Notes: generated from the letters alone by a model not told the origin. Counted from the stretch's first letter, positions 31,927-41,035 are shown. The stretch is DNA of 41,081 bases from Acidobacteriota bacterium (GCA_016190995.1 JACPPN010000222.1:1-41081); one strand, 5' to 3'. Translations and numbers: made by a program.

Positions 31927-33404
31927 TACAGGCCCGCTTCCGCCATTTCCAGGGCGCTCATGAGCGCCCGTGCCTTGTCGCGCGTCTCCTCGAATTCCGC
32001 CGCCGGATTCGAATCGGCGACAATCCCGGCGCCCGCCTGCATGTGGGCGACGCCGTTCCGAATCGCGATGGTCCGGATGGTGATGCAGAAATCGAGATTC
32101 CCGGCGAAGTCCAGATAACCCACGGCGCCGGCGTAGATTCCACGTGGTGTCGGCTCCAGCTCGGCGATGATCTCCATCGCGCGGATCTTCGGCGCCCCCG
32201 AGACGGTTCCTGCCGGAAAACAGGCCACGAGAGCGTCGAGGCGGTCGCGATCGTCCGCCAGGCGACCCTCAACCCGCGAGACGAGGTGCATGACGTGGGA
32301 GTACCGCTCGAGAGCCATGTACTGCGGCACACGCACCGAGCCGTATTCCGCGACGCGGCCGATGTCGTTGCGTCCCAGGTCCACGAGCATCACGTGTTCG
32401 GCGCGTTCCTTCTCATTGCGCTTGAGCTCTTCGGCAAGTCGCAAGTCCTCGTCTTCGGTCCGGCCGCGCGGTCTCGTGCCGGCGATCGGATGCGTCTCCA
32501 CCCGCCGTCCTTCCACACGCACGAGCATCTCGGGCGATGACCCGACGATGGCGAGCGGTCCCATGCGGACGTAGTACATGTAGGGCGAGGGATTCACGTG
32601 CCGCAGCGCGCGATAGACGGTGAACGGGTTCGCGGTGATCGTCGCCTCGAACCGCTGGGACAACACGACCTGGTAGATGTCCCCCGCGGCGATGTGTTCC
32701 TTCGCCTCACGCACGGCGCTCTCGAACGCCTCCCGCGTCACGTTGGACCGAACGTCGAAGGGCGCCACGGGGACGTGCCCCGGTTGCGAGAGATTGCGCT
32801 CCAGTTCGCGTTCGAGAAATGCAATCTTCGCGCAGGCAAACTGATACAGCGCCTCGAGGTCCTCATCCGGTGTAATGCGCGCGTTCGCGATGATGAGAAT
32901 GCGGTGCTTGACGTGATCGAATGCCAGTACCGTGTCGAACAACATGAACCCGGCCCGCTCGTCCTCGCTCGCCCTGCCAGTCCCCCCGGCGCGATGAAGC
33001 GCCGGCTCGAACCATTGCGCCGCGTCGTACCCGAAATACCCCACGGCCCCGCCGGTGAACCGCGGTAGATCCGGCACGAATGGGGAGCGGAAGTCGGCCA
33101 TCATCTTTCGGAGCACGTCGATGAACCGCTCCTGCACGTCTTCCACGACACCAGCGCGCTCGATGATGGTCCTGCCCTCGCTTCCGCGTACCACCAGGAA
33201 TGGGTCCTTGCCGAGGAACGAATACCGCGCGACCCGCTCGCCCCCCTCGACGCTTTCCAGCAGGAACGCATAGTCGGAATGCTCGGCGATCTTGAGGAAC
33301 GCGGAGACGGGCGTCAGAAGGTCCGCCATGATCTCTTTGCAGACCGGCACGAACGTCCCGCGGCGTGTCAGCTCGAGGAACTCTTGAAACGTGGTCAGCT
33401 TCAT
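31926..33404 (-). CDS. trpE: Anthranilate synthase component I
   Basis: VSAFLKIAEHSDYAFLLESVEGGERVARYSFLGKDP; LSQRFEATITANPFTVYRALRHVNPSPYMYYV; HPIAGTRPRGRTEDED; ALVACFPAGTVSGAPKIRAMEIIAELEP. Confidence 0.97.
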   Translation of the reverse strand: MKLTTFQEFLELTRRGTFVPVCKEIMADLLTPVSAFLKIAEHSDYAFLLESVEGGERVARYSFLGKDPFLVVRGSEGRTIIERAGVVEDVQERFIDVLRKMMADFRSPFVPDLPRFTGGAVGYFGYDAAQWFEPALHRAGGTGRASEDERAGFMLFDTVLAFDHVKHRILIIANARITPDEDLEALYQFACAKIAFLERELERNLSQPGHVPVAPFDVRSNVTREAFESAVREAKEHIAAGDIYQVVLSQRFEATITANPFTVYRALRHVNPSPYMYYVRMGPLAIVGSSPEMLVRVEGRRVETHPIAGTRPRGRTEDEDLRLAEELKRNEKERAEHVMLVDLGRNDIGRVAEYGSVRVPQYMALERYSHVMHLVSRVEGRLADDRDRLDALVACFPAGTVSGAPKIRAMEIIAELEPTPRGIYAGAVGYLDFAGNLDFCITIRTIAIRNGVAHMQAGAGIVADSNPAAEFEETRDKARALMSALEMAEAGL

Positions 33405-34906
33405 GAACCGCTTGCCTCACGAGAGACGCGGCCGCGCGGGCACGCGTCGATCGACGTATGGGATCCATTCGGCGGCACGCCGAGGGCGCCGAGAGCGGCC
33501 TCACCGAGCAGCGTTGCGGATGGACGCTGTCCGGTCCACCACTCGCACTGCAGCACAGCTTGCGCGACCAGCATCTCGAGACCGCCGAGCGTCCCACAGC
33601 CCGCGGCCCGCGCCTCGGTCAGCAGCCGCGTGTCCAGCGGGTTGTACACGAGATCGCAGACGAAGCCGCCGGTTAGCAGGTGTGCGGCGACTGGCGTCTC
33701 CTCGACGCGTGGAAATGTACCGACCGGCGTCGCATTGACCAGCAGATCCCAGCTTCCCGGTGGTGGCGGCAGCGCCAGCCCCCGCCCTCCCACGAGCGCC
33801 GCGACCGTTTCCGCCTTCTGGACATCGCGGGCGTGCACGGTGACATGCCCCCCTTCGGTCGCCAGCGCGATCGCGACTGCCCTGGCCGCTCCGCCGGCGC
33901 CGACGATGGCGCAACGCGTGTTGCTCACGTCGAAGCGGCGGCGCAACGGCGCCAGGAACCCGGCAATGTCGGTATTCGTCCCTGCCCACCCCTCGCCGTG
34001 GCGCCGCACCGTGTTGATCGCGCCCGCGCGACGACTTTCGGGATCCCACGTGACCACACGCCGGAAGAGCTCCTCCTTGAAGGGCGCCGTGATGCTGGCG
34101 CCCACCACACCAACCGCCGCGGCGAATTTCATGAAATCATCGGCGTCAGCGGCTTCGAGCGGAACGTATGCCGCCTCGAGCGCCAGCGAGGCGAACGCCG
34201 CGTTGTGCATCGCGGGTGACAGCGTGTGCTCAAGCGGCCGACCGGTGACGCCATAGACGGCTGAATCGCCGGTCAGACTGCGAAAGCGAAAGTCGTTCAG
34301 GAGGCGCTCCGCGCTGAGCTGACCGGGAGCCGCGTCGCCCGCGTACATCCAGCAGGATCCAAATCGGGCCGCAAGCACGCGGGTGGGAATCCCGGCCCGG
34401 CCCATCGCGACGAGCACGAGCGGGCCGTCCACCACACGGCGGCAATCGAGAAGGGGCACGCAATCGGCGAGCCGGCTCGCCGTGATCGCCACTTTCACGA
34501 TCTCCGCACCAGTGGCGCGCATGGCTGCCACGCGGGCCTCCAGATCAGACGGTACGCCAGCCTTGAAGTCGTGTGTCGAGAGAACGATTCCTCGACCGCG
34601 CCGAACATCCAACAGCTCCGAAAAGTCCGACCGCCACTCGACATCCACATATTCCGCGCCCGCGTCCAGCGCGGCCCGCAGGAAGCGCCGACGCTCCTCT
34701 TCCGACCCGTCGAACCGGCCGCCTTCCCACTGCGGTCGACAGGTGACGATCACCGGCTGACGACGCCCCGCCAGCGCTCCACCGACATCCAGATCGACCA
34801 GACCGTCGAGGCGCAGCTCGACGAGATCAGCCGCGCGGCAACCATCCCGCCGCGCTCGGAGCGTCGTCAGATCGTTTGCCGTGACCGTTTCGCAGATAAG
34901 GGGCAT
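33401..34906 (-). CDS. aroDE: Bifunctional 3-dehydroquinate dehydratase (type I) / shikimate dehydrogenase
   Basis: N-terminal MPLICETVTANDLTTLRARR...DLVELRLDGLVD...VIVTCRPQWEGG; C-terminal AVYGVTGRPLEHTLSPAMHNAAFASL...GAGGAARAVAIALA. ATG at 34906 preferred; the ORF-track start lies inside a terminator hairpin. Confidence 0.93.
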   Translation of the reverse strand: MPLICETVTANDLTTLRARRDGCRAADLVELRLDGLVDLDVGGALAGRRQPVIVTCRPQWEGGRFDGSEEERRRFLRAALDAGAEYVDVEWRSDFSELLDVRRGRGIVLSTHDFKAGVPSDLEARVAAMRATGAEIVKVAITASRLADCVPLLDCRRVVDGPLVLVAMGRAGIPTRVLAARFGSCWMYAGDAAPGQLSAERLLNDFRFRSLTGDSAVYGVTGRPLEHTLSPAMHNAAFASLALEAAYVPLEAADADDFMKFAAAVGVVGASITAPFKEELFRRVVTWDPESRRAGAINTVRRHGEGWAGTNTDIAGFLAPLRRRFDVSNTRCAIVGAGGAARAVAIALATEGGHVTVHARDVQKAETVAALVGGRGLALPPPPGSWDLLVNATPVGTFPRVEETPVAAHLLTGGFVCDLVYNPLDTRLLTEARAAGCGTLGGLEMLVAQAVLQCEWWTGQRPSATLLGEAALGALGVPPNGSHTSIDACPRGRVSREASGS

Positions 34907-34913
34907 CGACAAC

Positions 34914-34949
34914 AAAAAAAGCCTCTCCACCCGGTGGTTGAAGAGGCTT
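34914..34949 (-). terminator. Intrinsic terminator/attenuator upstream of the aroDE-trp operon
   Basis: Minus strand AAGCCTCTtcaaccaccgggtggAGAGGCTT followed by TTTTT: 8-bp perfect arm, inner CCAC-CGG-GTGG helix, U-tract. Confidence 0.85.
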
Positions 34950-34975
34950 GATTGAACCGTCTTGACGCGAGCGTT

Positions 34976-35068
34976 TCAGGTCCGCACTAACACCTCTCCA
35001 GCGCGGGCCCAATACCACCGGCGGCCCACCGTGGAACCGAACATCTTCGGGTTCTGGAGAGTTGACAT
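34976..35068 (-). CDS. trpL: Candidate Trp/Tyr-rich leader peptide (30 aa, or 22 aa from the internal ATG at 35044)
   Basis: Minus strand translates MSTLQNPKMFGSTVGRRWYWARAGEVLVRT*, with TGG-TAT-TGG codons followed by an intrinsic terminator before the operon. Confidence 0.75.
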   Translation of the reverse strand: MSTLQNPKMFGSTVGRRWYWARAGEVLVRT

Positions 35069-35098
35069 TGCCAGGCGGAGGACACGCGTGCCACCGGC

Positions 35099-35128
35099 AC
35101 GATATCAAGCATGTCGAGCGCTTGTCAA
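35099..35128 (-). promoter_or_regulatory. Sigma70-like promoter for the leader/aroDE-trp operon: TTGACA-N18-TATCGT
   Basis: Minus strand TTGACA (plus 35123-35128) and TATCGT (plus 35099-35104), 18-nt spacer. Confidence 0.65.
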
Positions 35129-35311
35129 TCCTCCAGCAACAGGGACTCATGGCCTGGCAGGTGTTCGACGAACCGGACACAACAAATCTTGGGTCGCAGG
35201 GCTGAGACCAAGCCGCCGATAACCATCTGTAGAAGCCGGGCTCGCCCAGGCGCTCTAACAGCGGGGCCGTGCTTTGCGGGGGGACAGCAGGCGGGTTCAC
35301 ATCTTATTTAC

Positions 35312-35341
35312 TTGACCCGTAAGCAGTTGCCTGAATAAACT
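35312..35341 (+). promoter_or_regulatory. Sigma70-like promoter for the S55-type gene: TTGACC-N18-TAAACT
   Basis: TTGACC 35312-35317, TAAACT 35336-35341. Confidence 0.45.
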
Positions 35342-35383
35342 AGGTTGAATCCGAGCCGAGCTCGTTCGCATGATCCTTCTGCC

Positions 35384-37222
35384 ATGAAGTACCGCAGTTC
35401 GCTTCTTCTTTCTTCCATTTTCGCGCTCGTCCTCGTCGCCACCCTTCCGGCAGCCACGGCACATATGCCGGTAGACCAGCTCAAGCCGGGCATGACCGGC
35501 GTTGGTCGAACCGTCTTCGGGGGGACCACGCGTGACGAGTTCAAGGTGCACATCCTCGGCGTGCTCCGTAACGTTATGGGACCGCGCCGCAACCTGATCC
35601 TGGCGAAGCTGGACGGCGGCCCGCTCGCGCAGACCGGCGTGATAGCCGGCATGAGCGGCAGCCCGGTCTATGTCGACGGCAAGCTCGTTGGCGCCGTGTC
35701 GTATTCCCTCGGGGCGTTTTCGAAGGAACCAATCGCGGGCATCACGCCGATCGACGAGATGATAGATGCGACGACGCTACCGCTGCGGCGGCCCGTCACC
35801 GAGAAGGCGCGGCTCACCTATCCCGTGACGCACGCAGCGATGGCGGCCGTCCTGCGCGGCGAGTTTCTGCGCGTGCGTCCCTTCGCGGAACGTCCAGCGG
35901 ATATTCAGGCCTTCGGCATCCCGGCATCAGAGGCCGGTCAGGCAGCCATGATGCTGCGGCCGATCGCGACACCGATGATATTGGGTGGATTCGCGAGCGA
36001 TGTGTTCGACATGCTCGCCTCGCCGTTCCGCGATTCAGGCTTCCTGCCGGTCGCCGGCGGCTCGGGCGCGGCCGCCGCGTCGGCGGCCGCCGGTGGTCCG
36101 CTCGAACCGGGCGATGCGGTGGGTGTCAGCCTGATCGGCGGCGATCTCGAGCTCGCGGCCACGGGGACGGTCACGCATGTCGAAGGCAGTCGCGTGTATG
36201 CCTTCGGGCATCCCTTCTACAACCTCGGCCCGACCGAGTTCCCGATGACGCGGGCGCACGTGTATACGTTGCTGCCGAGCCTGTTCAACTCCACGAAGAT
36301 TGCGGGCATTGGGGAAACGATCGGCGTGTTCCAGCAGGATCGCGCCACGGCCATCGCCGGCACGCTCGGCAAGGGACCGCGGTTGATCCCAATCCGCATC
36401 GCGTTGGAGCCGGACGGCCGTCCGCGGCGCGAGTTCTCGTTCCAGGTCGTGAACGATCAGCTCTTTACGCCTCTTCTCGCCTATGTATCGATTCTCAATA
36501 CGCTTCGATCGTACGAGCGCGAGTACGGCGCGGCGACCTTCACCGTGAAAGGCAAAGCCACGCTGAAGTCGCACGGAATGCTCTCGTTCGAAGATGTCTT
36601 CACGGGCGAGCAGCCGTCACTCGGGGCGGCGGCGTACATCGCGGCGCCCATCACCTTCGTGCTGGCGAATGACTTCGAGTCGGTGGAGCTCGAGGGCGTC
36701 GACCTGACGATTACCTCGTCCGAGCAGCGGCGGACGGCGAAGCTCGAACGAGTCTGGATCGACGAGGTGCGGCCACGGCCGGGCAAGACGGTCGGGCTCA
36801 AGATCCTGACGCGCACCTATCGCGGCGAGGAAAGCACGCGAACGGTACCGATCGAGATCCCGGCGAACGCCTCGGGTCCGCTGTCCATTCTGGTGTCCGA
36901 CGGCCTCCAGCTGGCGCAGTGGGAACAGCGCGAGCTGCGGCAGTCGCTCACGCCGCAGAGTGTCGCCCAGATGATCCGGGTGCTGAACAACGCGCGGAAG
37001 AACAACCGCCTGTACGTGAAGCTGCTCACCTCCGAGCGCGGAGCCGTCGTGGATGGCGAGACGCTTTCGTCGCTGCCGCCGTCGGTGCTGGCCGTTTTCG
37101 AAGCAGATCGGAACGGCGGGAACTTCATTCCGCTTCGTAGCGCGACCATCGGCGAATGGGAGCTCCCGACCGACCACGCCGTCAATGGCTCGCGTCTCCT
37201 GACGATCAACGTGGAGCCCTGA
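35384..37222 (+). CDS. Exported SpoIVB peptidase S55-domain-like protein
   Basis: Signal peptide MKYRSSLLLSSIFALVLVATLPAATA; VDQLKPGMTGVGRTVFGGTTRDEFKVHILGVL; GVIAGMSGSPVYVDGKLVGAVSYSLG (Ser motif); GHPFYNLGPTEFPMT. Confidence 0.8.
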   Translation: MKYRSSLLLSSIFALVLVATLPAATAHMPVDQLKPGMTGVGRTVFGGTTRDEFKVHILGVLRNVMGPRRNLILAKLDGGPLAQTGVIAGMSGSPVYVDGKLVGAVSYSLGAFSKEPIAGITPIDEMIDATTLPLRRPVTEKARLTYPVTHAAMAAVLRGEFLRVRPFAERPADIQAFGIPASEAGQAAMMLRPIATPMILGGFASDVFDMLASPFRDSGFLPVAGGSGAAAASAAAGGPLEPGDAVGVSLIGGDLELAATGTVTHVEGSRVYAFGHPFYNLGPTEFPMTRAHVYTLLPSLFNSTKIAGIGETIGVFQQDRATAIAGTLGKGPRLIPIRIALEPDGRPRREFSFQVVNDQLFTPLLAYVSILNTLRSYEREYGAATFTVKGKATLKSHGMLSFEDVFTGEQPSLGAAAYIAAPITFVLANDFESVELEGVDLTITSSEQRRTAKLERVWIDEVRPRPGKTVGLKILTRTYRGEESTRTVPIEIPANASGPLSILVSDGLQLAQWEQRELRQSLTPQSVAQMIRVLNNARKNNRLYVKLLTSERGAVVDGETLSSLPPSVLAVFEADRNGGNFIPLRSATIGEWELPTDHAVNGSRLLTINVEP

Positions 37223-37314
37223 TGCCCGGTTGCGGGTCGCGCCCGGTGGCGGCGGACGACTCGTGTGGCTCCGAAACCTTCTAGGTGTCCCCTCTTCCGC
37301 TCAGACACGCACGC

Positions 37315-39561
37315 ATGTTCAATCGACTGGTTTTCTTCTGCGCGCTCGCGCTCGTAGCCGCGCTCGGCGTTAACCTCGGCCTGCAGGCCTCCACACCGAC
37401 CTTCTGGCAGGTCTCCACGCAGAACGACTTCCTCAAGGGAGAAGTGGAGAATCTCTCCATCGATGCCGACGGACGGCTGGTCCTCGGCCCCGCCGCCGAA
37501 CTCGTCCACGAAACCACGGCGCCGTTTCTTTGGAGTCTGCTCCTGACCCCGGACGGCTCCCTCTGGGCCGGCAGCGGCAACGAAGGCAAGGTGTTCCATA
37601 TCGACAAGAGCGGCCAGGCCTCGACGTTCTTCGACGCCGTCGAGCTCGAGGTGCATGCCATCGCCGCAGGTCCGAATGGCAGTCTGTACGCGGGAACCTC
37701 GCCCGACGGCAAGATCTACAAGATCACGGCCGACGGCAAGTCATCAGTGCTGTTCGATCCGGACGACAAGTACGTCTGGGCGATCGTGACCGACCGTGAC
37801 GGTACGGTGTACGCGGGGACCGGTGAAAAAGGCGTCATCTACAGAATCACTCCCGAGGGCCGCGGGACCGTTTTCTACCGAACCAAGTCCACGCACGTCA
37901 CCTCGCTGGCGTTCGATGGGTCCGGGAACCTGCTCGCCGGCACCGAATCACCCGGAAAGTTGTTCCGAATCGACCGGCAAGGCAAGGCATTCGTCCTGCT
38001 CGATTCGTCGTTTCGGGAGATCCACGCGATTCGTGTGACCGACAAGGGCGTCATCTATGCGGCTGCCTTCTCGGGAAAGCCGGAAGGCGAAGAGCTGACA
38101 TCCGAGCGGCCGACAGTGGACTCGCCGCGCGGCGCGCCCATTCCGACGGTGACGACCGAGATCACCGGCATTACGATTCTCGACGTCCCCTCCGCCACCT
38201 CCCCGCAGCCGGCCACCGCGCGGCGGCGCGAGGATCGTAGCTTCAAGGGAGCCGTCTACCGGGTTACGCCGGACGGCGTGTGGGACACCGTGTGGGAGTC
38301 GGCCGACGACTCTCCGTACGATTTGTCGTTCGACGCGGCGGGCGCGTTGCTCGTGGGCACCGGCGGCAAGGGAAAGATCTTCCGCATCACGGGCGATCCA
38401 GCCAGCGCGACGCTGCTGACGCGCGCTGCCGCGCAGCAGGTAACGATGTTCGCGCGCGACGCGGAGGGCCGCAACTACTACGCAACCTCGAACCCGGGAA
38501 AGATCTTCCGGCTCACGCCGGACCGCGCCGCTCGCGGGACGTACGAATCGGACGTCCGGGATGCCGCGACCGTGGCCACCTGGGGCAGCATCCGGTGGCG
38601 CGCCCTGCTTCCCTCCGGCGCGGAAGCACAGCTCTTCACGCGTTCCGGCAACACCGAGACGCCCGACGACACCTGGAGCGACTGGGCGGGACCGTACAAG
38701 AACGCGAATGGCGAACAGATCGCGAGTCCGAAGGCACGCTATCTGCAGTGGAAAGCCATGCTCGCCGGCAGAAACGTCTCACCGGTCCTGACATCCGTGA
38801 CGGTCGCATATCTCGAGCGCAATCTGCGCCCGGAGGTCTCGTCCATCAACGTTCATCCGCCTGGCGTCGTGTTTCAGAAGCCCTTCTCGAGCGGTGAGCT
38901 CGAAATCGCGGGATACGACGAAGCGGCCACGGATGGTCGCGCGTCCGCCAATCCTCAGACCGCATCGTCGGCGAGTCCGCCTCCGCCCGCGCTGGGCCGG
39001 CGCATCTATCAGAAGGGCTTGCAGACGTTCGCGTGGAAGGCCGACGACGAGAACGAGGACCGCCTGCAGTACGACGTCATGTATCGGAGCGAGGGCGAGA
39101 CTGGCTGGAAGCTGCTCAAGCGCGGTCTGTGGGATCCTATTCTCGTCTGGGACACCAGTTCGGTTCCCGACGGCACCTACGTCATCAAGGTCGTCGCATC
39201 GGATGCGCCGTCGAATTCACCCGGCATCGCCCTGGCGGGCGAGCTCGAAAGTACCGCCTTCGACATCGACAACACGCCCCCGCGCATCGAGATCACCGGC
39301 GTGCGACGCGACAGCGACCGTGCGGTCGCCAGCTTCGTCGTCCGTGATGCGCAGTCGGCCGTGCAGAAGGTGGAATACTCGCTCGACGCGAATCGGTGGC
39401 GCGTGATTTATCCGAAGGACGGGATTCCGGACTCGCGCGTCGAGGAGTTCGAGATCGTGCTGGACGGCGAAGCCGCCGCCCGCGGCGCCATCATTCGTGC
39501 CTCGGACGCCATGAACAACTCGACGACAGCGGTTGCCGAAGCGGGCGCCACCAGGAAATAG
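37315..39561 (+). CDS. Exported beta-propeller-type repeat protein, hypothetical
   Basis: Repeated ~40-aa blades such as GSLYAGTSPDGKIYKITADGKSSVLFDPDDKYVWAI / GTVYAGTGEKGVIYRITPEGRGTVFYRTKSTHVTSL / GNLLAGTESPGKLFRIDRQGKAFVLLDS. Confidence 0.75.
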   Translation: MFNRLVFFCALALVAALGVNLGLQASTPTFWQVSTQNDFLKGEVENLSIDADGRLVLGPAAELVHETTAPFLWSLLLTPDGSLWAGSGNEGKVFHIDKSGQASTFFDAVELEVHAIAAGPNGSLYAGTSPDGKIYKITADGKSSVLFDPDDKYVWAIVTDRDGTVYAGTGEKGVIYRITPEGRGTVFYRTKSTHVTSLAFDGSGNLLAGTESPGKLFRIDRQGKAFVLLDSSFREIHAIRVTDKGVIYAAAFSGKPEGEELTSERPTVDSPRGAPIPTVTTEITGITILDVPSATSPQPATARRREDRSFKGAVYRVTPDGVWDTVWESADDSPYDLSFDAAGALLVGTGGKGKIFRITGDPASATLLTRAAAQQVTMFARDAEGRNYYATSNPGKIFRLTPDRAARGTYESDVRDAATVATWGSIRWRALLPSGAEAQLFTRSGNTETPDDTWSDWAGPYKNANGEQIASPKARYLQWKAMLAGRNVSPVLTSVTVAYLERNLRPEVSSINVHPPGVVFQKPFSSGELEIAGYDEAATDGRASANPQTASSASPPPPALGRRIYQKGLQTFAWKADDENEDRLQYDVMYRSEGETGWKLLKRGLWDPILVWDTSSVPDGTYVIKVVASDAPSNSPGIALAGELESTAFDIDNTPPRIEITGVRRDSDRAVASFVVRDAQSAVQKVEYSLDANRWRVIYPKDGIPDSRVEEFEIVLDGEAAARGAIIRASDAMNNSTTAVAEAGATRK

Positions 39562-39637
39562 GCGCGGGAAATAGGCGCCGGACGCGGCCCTCGTGGGTCC
39601 ACGCCAGGCGCCCACCCTTCGTCGCCCGATTCCTGCT

Positions 39638-40390
39638 TCAACTGCTGCGAAGCTTGGGCCGGACCGTCGTCTGGGCGAGCAGCCACACCATGTTCATGGC
39701 GATCGGAGATCCGGCGACGCGGCCCGGCTCGAACCGCGTGGCCGACACCGCGTCGAGCAGCTCGGCGACCTCCGCGCGATCGTGCTGCCGCGCCAGCAGG
39801 ACTTCGATGTCCACCAGATGGCCTTCGCTGGTGACCACGGCCGCCAAGGCCACCTCCGCGTCAGCCGAGCCGGGCACCGGATTGATCAACATCGCAGGCA
39901 TGAGCGCGTCGTCGTAGACTCGCGGCAAACGAACCTGCTCCACGGTAACCGGGGTCTCGCGGGCGGGCGATGCCAGCGTCTGGAGCAAGGCGGCCAATGA
40001 ATCGGTGCGTTCGGGCGAGGCGAAATACATGATGAAGAACATGAGGACCAGCGACGCGCCGGTCGACGCGGTGGCGCCGAGCGCCGCCCACACCAGGTGC
40101 AGATCCTCGAACATCCGCTGCACCTTCGAGGGGATCGACTCGTAGCGCTCCGCCTTGATCCGGCTGAGGACGCCCGCCCTCACGCCTGCCGTGACCTCCG
40201 CCGTTCGTGGGAACGAGGCCGCCGCCGCGCGCAATGCGCCAGCGATCGCGCCGAGCCCACGCAGTTCATGCGCGCATGCAGAACAGAATTCCACGTGCGT
40301 TTCGATCTCGATCTGCTCGCCGACCGGCAGCTCGCCATCGTGGAATGCGGCAAGCCGCCCACGGATTGCAGCGCAGGTCAGAACGTCCAT
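39638..40390 (-). CDS. Zinc-finger anti-sigma factor with a TonB-C-like C-terminal domain
   Basis: LTCAAIRGRLAAFHDGELPVGEQIEIETHVEFCSACAHELR (H-x3-C-x2-C); TM segment; C-terminal AEVALAAVVTSEGHLVDIEVL...LLDAVSATRFEPGRVAGSPIAMNMVWLL resembles TonB C-terminal domains. Confidence 0.75.
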   Translation of the reverse strand: MDVLTCAAIRGRLAAFHDGELPVGEQIEIETHVEFCSACAHELRGLGAIAGALRAAAASFPRTAEVTAGVRAGVLSRIKAERYESIPSKVQRMFEDLHLVWAALGATASTGASLVLMFFIMYFASPERTDSLAALLQTLASPARETPVTVEQVRLPRVYDDALMPAMLINPVPGSADAEVALAAVVTSEGHLVDIEVLLARQHDRAEVAELLDAVSATRFEPGRVAGSPIAMNMVWLLAQTTVRPKLRSS

Positions 40391-41004
40391 GCTCCCCTCA
40401 ATTCCGCCCGCAAGGCCTCGCGCGCGCGGGCAAGCCGCGACTTGACGGTTCCCACGGCGACGCCGAGCGAATACGCGATCTCCTCGTAACTGAGCCCGTC
40501 GATCTCGCGAAGCACGATCGCCGTCTTCTGATCGAACGGCAGCTGGTCGAGCGCCACCCAGATACGTGAGGCGAGCTCCTTGCGCCCCAGGACGCGATCA
40601 GGCGCCTCCGCGTCCCCCGGGGACGGCAGCTCGCCGTGCTGGCGCAGATGCTCCTCGAGTGAGACCTGGTCGTTGCGCCGCCGCCGGCGCCACCAGCGCT
40701 GCCGGTTGCGGGCCTGATTGACGACAATCCGGTAAATCCAGGTGCGAAGGGTTGAGTGCCCGCGGAAGCTGCCGATGGTGCGAAAGACGCGCAGGAAGAC
40801 TTCCTGCGACAAGTCGAGAGCTTCGTTGTGGTCGCTGAGCAGGTGGACGGCAAGCTGATAAACCATCCGCTGGTGCTCTTCGACCAGCTCGGCGCACGCC
40901 AGCTCGTCTCCCGTGGCGCACCGTTGAACAAGCTGCGCCTCTTGGGTGCCGATTTCGGACCAGCCGATCGCGCGCGCTGGCTTCACCGACAGCTCCCCAG
41001 ACAT
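40378..41004 (-). CDS. ECF-family RNA polymerase sigma factor
   Basis: YQLAVHLLSDHNEALDLSQEVFLRVFRTIGSFRGHSTLRTWIYRIVVNQARNRQR and LDQLPFDQKTAIVLREIDGLSYEEIAYSLGVAVGTVKSRLARAREALR. Confidence 0.95.
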   Translation of the reverse strand: MSGELSVKPARAIGWSEIGTQEAQLVQRCATGDELACAELVEEHQRMVYQLAVHLLSDHNEALDLSQEVFLRVFRTIGSFRGHSTLRTWIYRIVVNQARNRQRWWRRRRRNDQVSLEEHLRQHGELPSPGDAEAPDRVLGRKELASRIWVALDQLPFDQKTAIVLREIDGLSYEEIAYSLGVAVGTVKSRLARAREALRAELRGAWTF

Positions 41005-41035
41005 CCAAGCATGCCTCCAAGGATACCGGTACTTA

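Noticed and set aside
35026-35060. T-box-like string (ccGTGGAACCGaac) upstream of the aromatic operon
   Set aside because: It is on the plus strand while the operon is on the minus strand, and it lies within the leader peptide region; no specifier loop context.
34827-35300. 157-aa minus-strand ORF upstream of aroDE
   Set aside because: It runs through the promoter, leader ORF and terminator in a different frame; the attenuator interpretation explains the region better.
35130-35310. Possible tRNA or small RNA in the divergent intergenic region (GGTTCGTCGAAC resembling a T-loop)
   Set aside because: No acceptor, D-arm or anticodon arm can be built around it; the T-loop is imperfect.
39554-39578. 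13-nt tandem duplication GGAAATAGGCGC(G/C) at the end of the beta-propeller gene
   Set aside because: Only two short copies; likely simple slippage near a stop codon.
39573-39613. GGCGCC...GGCGCC inverted repeat between convergent genes as a terminator
   Set aside because: No U-tract on either strand and a long loop; not enough to call a terminator.
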